Below are positions 24,949 through 29,563 of a DNA stretch of 29,563 bases, in pieces. The notes beneath the pieces are model-generated. The model was not told the origin of the DNA and made no database searches. It was given only the letters and a program-made list of their open reading frames with translations. The stretch comes from Oligoflexaceae bacterium (GTDB taxonomy: Bacteria > Bdellovibrionota_B > Oligoflexia > Oligoflexales > Oligoflexaceae): NCBI GenBank assembly GCA_947474445.1, contig CANJJY010000004.1, positions 1 to 29,563 of the forward strand, written 5' to 3'. The translations under genes and the position numbers were made by a program. The number at the start of each line of letters is the position of its first letter. Position 1 is the stretch's first letter.

Positions 24949-25278
24949 TTAGGGCTTAGTGGCCAGAAAATTAGCTTGTTTTTCTAAGGAATCGATTTTG
25001 TGATTTACATACTCGGCAACGGCTTCTTTAATTGAGGCCTGGCGATTAACCCCTAGACGCTCGACTACAGCATCGAGAGCCTGAAGGAGCTCGAGCGGAA
25101 AATCAACATTCACGCGGGCCACTAGCCGCACTTTTTCTGGCTTTTTGCTAATACGCTGAGAAATTTCCTCTCGGGGCTTCATCAGTCGGCCGTTACCTTG
25201 CAAAATGCCTGCGAGACTTTCACCTTTCGCCTCTTTTTCAAGAATTTCTTCGTTACTTAAGTCTATGTGCTTCTTCAT
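24949..25278 (-). CDS. BrnA-type antitoxin (ribbon-helix-helix)
   Basis: 109 residues, downstream partner of the BrnT-like toxin and overlapping it by 26 nt. The N-terminal part (IDLSNEEILEKEAKGESLAGI) is charged and toxin-binding in character. The C-terminal half has the ribbon-helix-helix pattern VRLVARVNVDFPLELLQALDAVVERLGVNRQASIKEAVAEYV, with strand, two helices and the conserved turn. It should bind the toxin and repress the operon. AAAGGA lies 6 nt before ATG 25278. It is longer than usual BrnA-type proteins, which are about 80-100 aa. Confidence 0.65.
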   Translation of the reverse strand: MKKHIDLSNEEILEKEAKGESLAGILQGNGRLMKPREEISQRISKKPEKVRLVARVNVDFPLELLQALDAVVERLGVNRQASIKEAVAEYVNHKIDSLEKQANFLATKP

Positions 25279-25537
25279 ATTTTTTCCTTTCTGCGGAGGA
25301 AGACTTCCAGAATGTAGCTAACCAGGTAATTTCGTTTCCATCTTCATCAGTTCGATCTTCGCAAACGACGGTGACCATGACGGCGTTTTGAGAAAAGCCT
25401 ACAACCCTAAACTGATGAGGATAACTCTCGTTATCTTCCTGATAGTATTCTGATTCGAAAAGTTTCATGACCTCGGCGAACCCAAACCCGTACTGGGCTC
25501 GTTTGGCCTCATCTTTCTTATCGTCCCAATCATACAA
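25253..25537 (-). CDS. BrnT-type ribonuclease toxin
   Basis: About 94 residues. BrnT toxins are RelE-fold ribonucleases; this one has the family's opening YDWDDKKDEAKRAQYGFGFAEV and closing TWLATFWKSSSAERKKYEEA (I-x-SARKA-x-x-ER-x-x-YE in the family; here the arginine pair is replaced). I chose TTG 25537 because a GGGAG is 9 nt upstream and the family begins at this point; ATG 25588 would add an uncharacteristic 17 residues (MYTGYTFCSKGCWETKV). The open frame supports both. The toxin-first order is as in brnTA. Confidence 0.6.
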   Translation of the reverse strand: MYDWDDKKDEAKRAQYGFGFAEVMKLFESEYYQEDNESYPHQFRVVGFSQNAVMVTVVCEDRTDEDGNEITWLATFWKSSSAERKKYEEAHRLK

Positions 25538-25571
25538 AACTTTAGTCTCCCAGCAACCTTTTGAGCAAAAG

Positions 25572-25586
25572 GTATACCCAGTATAC
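25572..25586. promoter_or_regulatory. Palindrome pair GTATAC-CCA-GTATAC, probable brnTA operator
   Basis: Two GTATAC palindromes separated by 3 bp lie just upstream of the TTG start chosen for the toxin, adjoining a second perfect dyad CCTTTT-GAGC-AAAAGG (25557-25572). BrnTA-type operons are autoregulated by the antitoxin at such dyads; the site itself is inferred. Confidence 0.4.
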
Positions 25587-25683
25587 ATTTTTTACTGCCT
25601 TCTAAGCCATATAAAACTGTCTATATTTTCATAAGTACCTGAAACTAATAAATAAAGAGATAAAGGAGAGGAGGCTTAGGATG

Positions 25684-25902
25684 GCGTCTCCGTAACGAGT
25701 GCTTGAAGGCACGTTGAGGTCATCATGGTGGTTTAGACATTGGTTTATTTACAGCGACATCTCTCGGGGCTTTCAGATGTCTTGATGGTGTCTCCGAAGA
25801 GGTCTTCTCCGAAGAGGTCTTCTCGAGAGGTCGTCTCCGTGACGAGTGACGTGACGACGATCTTCGGTGGTGTCTCCGGTGGTGTCTCCGTGACGATCTT
25901 CC
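25684..25902. repeat. Repeat array 2: mosaic of GTCTCCGTGACGA units and copied flanking DNA
   Basis: GCGTCTCCGTAACGAG at 25684 opens the region. The 75-bp copy B (25708-25782, hairpin 25756-25781) follows. From 25788 come GGTGTCTCCGAAGAGG, TCTTCTCCGAAGAGG, GGTCGTCTCCGTGACGAG (25829-25846) and, at 25868-25902, GGTGGTGTCTCCGTGACGAT. Units alternate between the array-1 ending (GAG) and the array-3 ending (GATCTTC). No gene is supported in 25589-25683, which carries the promoter region of the toxin operon. Confidence 0.75.
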
Positions 25903-25948
25903 GTTCTATTTTAATTCGCCTGACATCATCATGGAAGTTTTGAAATTC
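25903..25948 (+). pseudogene. 46-bp fragment of the RAYT gene
   Basis: This stretch matches RAYT positions 23653-23698 at 41 of 46 bases (GTTCTATTTTAATTCGCC and CATGGAAGTTTTGAAA segments), the codons after the HITW motif. The similarity may reach back to about 25876 (GGTGGTGTC against GGCGGTGTC), with the repeat core apparently inserted between. It is a decayed copy and not coding. 25949-26076 is AT-rich and holds only a CTCCGTGATA relic at 25960-25969. Confidence 0.7.
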
Positions 25949-26076
25949 GCCTATCAAGCTCCGTGATATTTCCTTTAAAAAGGAGTGAATTGCGGCACGA
26001 AGCCATCTTTTCCTTTCAAATATTATTGAAATGAATGATTCTTCCCAGATAATATTCAATATATCGGGGCGATCAG

Positions 26077-26496
26077 ATGCGCAATCCCTTCATTCATCGA
26101 GCTATGCCGATCATAACTACTTTTCTGATATCTTCATGTGGTGGATCCAAAGATAAAAAAGATGATCCTCCTGCGTCGCCTGCTGCTTCATTACTCAATC
26201 TAACCATGAGCTGCACGCAACAGTTTGAAGATGTAGTTCAGTCCTGTTATCAAATTGACAATCTGGGTCCTAACTTGTCGAAGAAACTTAAAGACTCCTG
26301 TAATGAGTCCTTGGGCAGACCGTTTGATTCGACCTGCCCTTCAAAAGATGCAATTGGCAGTTGCTTAGTTCCTCTGAAACAAGCCGATGGCACTTACATT
26401 CCGGGCAGACTCTTTTGGTATCTTCCCTCCAGGGTAGAACGAGGTCAAGAGGACTGCGCAGTGCGAAAGGGAACATGGGAGCCTATTGCTTCCTAG
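26077..26496 (+). CDS. Small Cys-rich lipoprotein of unknown function
   Basis: 139 residues. The lipoprotein signal (MRNPFIHRAMPIITTFLISSC) has its lipobox Cys at residue 21, followed by a Lys/Asp/Pro-rich tether. The mature part has seven more Cys (TMSCTQ, QSCYQI, DSCNES, STCPSK, GSCLVP, EDCAVR), consistent with disulfide bonds, and ends RKGTWEPIAS. No family is recognised. The ribosome site is weak (GGGGCG about 5 nt upstream); ATG 26104 is an alternative but would shorten the signal. It sits isolated between repeat arrays 2 and 3. Confidence 0.5.
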   Translation: MRNPFIHRAMPIITTFLISSCGGSKDKKDDPPASPAASLLNLTMSCTQQFEDVVQSCYQIDNLGPNLSKKLKDSCNESLGRPFDSTCPSKDAIGSCLVPLKQADGTYIPGRLFWYLPSRVERGQEDCAVRKGTWEPIAS

Positions 26497-26647
26497 CAAG
26501 TGCCGCGTGAAGAAGTAATCTCTGTTCGATCTAATGGCACGTGAGCAATCTCCGTGACACTTTTTCCAATATTATCAAGACTTAAAGTCCTGACATTACC
26601 GAAACATCCCCCGCACTCGGGGTTTGGTCCGTGTCATATGCAATGAA

Positions 26648-27140
26648 GCTCCGTGACAGTTCCTACAAGCGTCTCCGTGACGATCTTCCCTACAAGCGTC
26701 TCCGTGACGATCTTCTAGTTCGTCTCCGTGACTATCTTCACGTCTCCGTGACGATCTTCCCCGTGACGATCTTCACGTCTCCGTGACGATCTTCCTGACG
26801 ATCTTCTCCGTCTCCGTGACGATCTTCCTGACGATCTTCTCCGTCTCCGTGACGATCTTCTCCGTCTCCGTGACGATCTTCTCCGTCTCCGTGACGATCT
26901 TCTTACGCGATTCGATTAGTTCGTCTCCGTGACTATCTCGTGACTATCTTCCGTCTCCGCAGGAAAAAAAGGGAAAAGATATCGTCTCCGTGACGATCTT
27001 CCACGTGACGATCTTCCCGTGCAGGAAAAAAAGGGAAAAGATATCGTCTCCGTGACGATCTTCCAAGGTAGGTAATTCGGTACAACAGCTATGACTATTC
27101 CGATGGTGCCTCCGTGACGATTTTTTGACGATTTTTTAGG
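26648..27140 (+). repeat. Repeat array 3: CGTCTCCGTGACGATCTTC units
   Basis: About twelve copies of a 19-bp unit (first full copy 26670-26688, last 27045-27063), with partial copies such as CTGACGATCTTCT, CCGTGACTATC and, at the edges, CTCCGTGACA (26649) and GCCTCCGTGACGATTTTTT (27108). Several units abut directly (CTTCTCCGTC). Two identical 45-bp segments at 26959-27003 and 27021-27065 add an A-rich piece (GCAGGAAAAAAAGGGAAAAG) to a unit. The core is shared with arrays 1 and 2 and the unit is in the same orientation. 26497-26647 holds only a relic CTCCGTGACAC and no gene. Confidence 0.85.
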
Positions 27141-27145
27141 TAATG

Positions 27146-27164
27146 AAAGCTTAGTCTAAGCTTT
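27146..27164 (-). terminator. Hairpin downstream of the FN3/SUMF1 gene
   Basis: AAAGCTTA (27146-27153) pairs with TAAGCTTT (27157-27164) with a 3-nt loop, about 12 nt beyond the minus-strand stop at 27176. The minus-strand side lacks a T tract, so termination is only likely. Confidence 0.4.
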
Positions 27165-27175
27165 TATTAATAAGG

Positions 27176-29563
27176 TCACGGCGTGTAAGTACATCGGAAG
27201 CCAATGCCAGTAGTCGACGGAGCACCGTTCAGATTAGCGGCGAACACCCCGACGCGCGAGGTATTGGAATAGCAATCCCCACGCTTGAGGGCGCCTCCGG
27301 AACCGTTGGTTCCCGGGTAAAACTCTCCAATCAACTGTGAGGTGTCCCACGTGTCGGACCAAAACGCTTTGACAGCGTGTGTGGGGACGAGGGATTTGAG
27401 CGGAGTCGTAGTCGTACCGGTGAGAGCCGAGTACTGGAACCAGTTTGCTACTGCGCCGGGTTTATCCGCGACGTTGATATAGTTGACCCATTCCCAGCCG
27501 TTCCCAGAAAGATCCCAGATCAAAGCGCTGTTTGAGAGGGTAAGAATTCGCCTTTGTGAGGCGGAATCGCCTGAGCCGATGGGAGTGCATGTGGTTTCGA
27601 CATAAAAGAGGGCGTCATCACTGGAAGCAGCACATTCCGCAGCGGGGCTATTGTCGCTGTGTCCAGCAAAGAGGGTGCCACTGCCAACGGTCCCACCTGT
27701 CCAGTTGCCATTGATAGCAGCGGCATTGGCACCAATAGTCATCCACTCATCATTTGAAATAAGGTTATAGCCTGGTCCGTTAGAAGTGCATTCTGTCTTC
27801 GAAGTTTCTTGCGATGTCTCCCAAGGTGTGCTCGCCGCTTGAGAGACCGCCACGCTCGAGCCGTTGTCTTTCGCTTCGTACTTCATCACACAGAAATCTT
27901 CTGTACCGTAATCTTTATCCCCCAAGACTAAGATATATCCCGTGGGACAAGTGACCGGTTTTTCGCTGTTGCGGGCTAAGAAGGTATACTCATCATTCGC
28001 ATTGTAGGAATAGAGGTTGTAGTAATAGGTGCTGCCATTGGTGAGCGAAGTATTGTTGAATGTGAGTAAGGTGCCATCGTAAAGAATAGAATCACTTCCT
28101 TGAGAGCCTGCGGCATAGCTGGTCCCGTCTACAGGCACAAAGGCCGGTTCGGTGTTTGCAGGGCCACGCACTAGCATATAGCCGGTGGCTCCGGTAGAAG
28201 TCCAAGCTGCGTTGATGCCAGCGCTGCTTGGAGTTAGGGTTAATGTTGTCCCGTCGAGATCAGGGAGATTCTGGGCACACCGGAAGCCAACGGTCACACT
28301 CGTATACGACGGAGCATTGTTCAGATTTGCAGCGAACACCCCGGTGTACGAGCCTTCTATCCGACTACTCCCGCGAACAAGGCCGCCTCCGGTGCCGTTT
28401 GTTCCGGGGTAAAACTGGCCAATAAAGTGTCCGGAGCCCCAAGTGTTGGACCAAAATGCTTTGACAGCGTTTGTGGGGACAAGGTCCTTGAGCGGAGTCG
28501 TGGTCGTGCCGCTGATGGCCGTGTATTCATACCAGGTACCTGTTGCGCCCGGCTTATCCCCGACGTTGACATAGTTGATCCAATCCCATACGTTTCCTGA
28601 GATATCCCAGACTACACCACTGTTTGAAAGCGTGAACGTTCGCCTTTGCTCAGTGGTATCCCCTGTGCTGACAGGGGTGCAGGTAGTCTCCACATAAAAG
28701 AGAGAGTCATCGCTGGAAGCTGCGCAAGCCGAAGCAGGGCTATTGTCGTTATGTCCGGCAAAGAGATTACCAGTTCCAACGGTTCCACCCGTCCAGTTGC
28801 CATTGAGGGCAGCGACGTTGGATCCAATAGTCATCCATTCATTGTTATTGATGAGATGGTATCCGGGCCCTCTTGCGTTGCATTTGGTAATAGAGTCATT
28901 TTGAGTAATGCTCACATAAGGAGTACCGTCAGCGTGAGAGACTGCAGCCGGTATCGCCCCGCCATCACTCTTCGCCTCATACTTCATCACGCAAAAGTCA
29001 TTGGTTTTATAATCGGAGTCCCCAGGGACCAGAACCCAGTTCTCAGCGCAAGGGGTCACGTATACTGATTGCAAGGCCGCGCTCGAATAATTCTTCGCAC
29101 TATCATAGCCAAAGAGTCGATAGTGGTAATTACCTCCGGTCGTCAGTCCCGTATCGATTTTTGCAATGCTATTGCCAACAAAGATAACCGTGTCGCTGCC
29201 CTGCGCACCGGCTGTATAGGTCGTACCATCAGCAGGCTGAAAGACCGGCAGTTTGCTTGCTTGGCCTCGGACCAATAGATAGCCGGACGTTGTGCTCCCG
29301 CCCTTTGCCCAAGATAATGATACTGAGCTTTTGCTAGGTGTAGCAGCAAACGCTTTAGGTGTCTCAGGTGTCATTCCTCTTAAGACGCACCGGACGCCAA
29401 CGTGATCGAGAGTATCGCTTGTAGTATTTTCTAAATCCGCTGTGAAGACCCCAGAGTTCCCCGCACTAGCCCAGCGAGAGCCGCGGCGCATGGCACCACC
29501 GCTAGCGTTGGGGTCAGGATAAAATCGGCCGATGCGCTGCGTCGAGTTCCAACTATTAGACCA
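27176..29563 (-). CDS. Large FN3 / SUMF1-like tandem-repeat surface protein (partial)
   Basis: 795 residues are visible; the frame is open through the window end, so the N-terminus and any signal are missing. It contains the tail of one SUMF1-like (formylglycine-generating-enzyme fold) domain, then two full units of FN3-like domain (about 95 aa, SSVSLSWAKGG ... YHYRLFGYDSAKNYSS) followed by SUMF1-like domain (about 260 aa). Each SUMF1-like domain has CAENWVLVPGDSDY or CPTGYILVLGDKDY, DFCVMKYEAK, GPGYHLINNNEWMTIG, a DISGNVWDWINYVN or DLSGNGWEWVNYIN segment and ends GFRC. The fold usually binds or modifies ligands; loss of the two catalytic Cys of true FGE suggests a binding or adhesion role, which is inference. 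Confidence 0.8.
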   Translation of the reverse strand, partial: WSNSWNSTQRIGRFYPDPNASGGAMRRGSRWASAGNSGVFTADLENTTSDTLDHVGVRCVLRGMTPETPKAFAATPSKSSVSLSWAKGGSTTSGYLLVRGQASKLPVFQPADGTTYTAGAQGSDTVIFVGNSIAKIDTGLTTGGNYHYRLFGYDSAKNYSSAALQSVYVTPCAENWVLVPGDSDYKTNDFCVMKYEAKSDGGAIPAAVSHADGTPYVSITQNDSITKCNARGPGYHLINNNEWMTIGSNVAALNGNWTGGTVGTGNLFAGHNDNSPASACAASSDDSLFYVETTCTPVSTGDTTEQRRTFTLSNSGVVWDISGNVWDWINYVNVGDKPGATGTWYEYTAISGTTTTPLKDLVPTNAVKAFWSNTWGSGHFIGQFYPGTNGTGGGLVRGSSRIEGSYTGVFAANLNNAPSYTSVTVGFRCAQNLPDLDGTTLTLTPSSAGINAAWTSTGATGYMLVRGPANTEPAFVPVDGTSYAAGSQGSDSILYDGTLLTFNNTSLTNGSTYYYNLYSYNANDEYTFLARNSEKPVTCPTGYILVLGDKDYGTEDFCVMKYEAKDNGSSVAVSQAASTPWETSQETSKTECTSNGPGYNLISNDEWMTIGANAAAINGNWTGGTVGSGTLFAGHSDNSPAAECAASSDDALFYVETTCTPIGSGDSASQRRILTLSNSALIWDLSGNGWEWVNYINVADKPGAVANWFQYSALTGTTTTPLKSLVPTHAVKAFWSDTWDTSQLIGEFYPGTNGSGGALKRGDCYSNTSRVGVFAANLNGAPSTTGIGFRCTYTP

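Noticed and set aside
26648..27140. CRISPR array
   Set aside because: Units are 19-20 bp, often abut or are truncated, and no spacers of regular length or cas genes are present. The same core occurs in other arrays with different ends.

Overview
The window is a piece of chromosome from a Gram-negative bacterium, most likely of the Bdellovibrionota/Oligoflexia. This placement is an inference. It rests on a short AsmA-like GspN next to GspM, an EF-G of the spirochaete/planctomycete/deltaproteobacterial (and mitochondrial-like) EFG1 type, a TIGR02147 regulator overlapping a lipoprotein gene with a CGxxTGNP start, many lipoproteins and exported proteins of unknown function, and a large FN3/SUMF1-like tandem-repeat surface protein. 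No rRNA, tRNA or CRISPR array was seen.

Positions 1-19950 are ordinary, densely coded chromosome. They hold the end of a type II secretion operon (gspM-gspN); a zinc-ribbon membrane protein; a three-gene group with a good sigma70-type promoter (FliT-like helical protein, glycosyltransferase-TPR fusion, then after a terminator an unknown protein); a secreted alpha/beta hydrolase; fusA with its own promoter and terminator; a single-pass membrane protein; an operon of a catalytically degenerate trypsin-like lipoprotein and a DUF2797 protein; a GH43 glycosidase; the TIGR02147-lipoprotein pair; an exported barrel/coiled-coil protein; and cysK behind a long structured leader.

Positions 20009-27140 look like an accessory island, visibly more AT-rich and less densely coded. 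It opens with a winged-helix/GHKL-ATPase/STAS-like (DUF4325) fusion protein whose upstream region carries five copies of an 11-bp motif (TTTATGCCAAG) that coincide with its promoter elements and Shine-Dalgarno. Next come a DUF4143-type ATPase behind two palindromes, a REP-associated tyrosine transposase (RAYT, HUH/Y1 family), a broken Rpn-family gene and a BrnT/BrnA-type toxin-antitoxin pair. These are interleaved with three irregular arrays of one short repeat, core CGTCTCCGTGACGA, which can fold as a CGTC/GACG hairpin. Fragments of the RAYT gene and of the DNA upstream of the Rpn gene are duplicated inside the second array. The most interesting hypothesis here is a RAYT with an associated, expanding family of REP-like repeats.

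Positions 27176-29563 (minus strand) hold the C-terminal part of a large exported-type protein made of alternating FN3-like and SUMF1-like domains; its N-terminus lies beyond the window.
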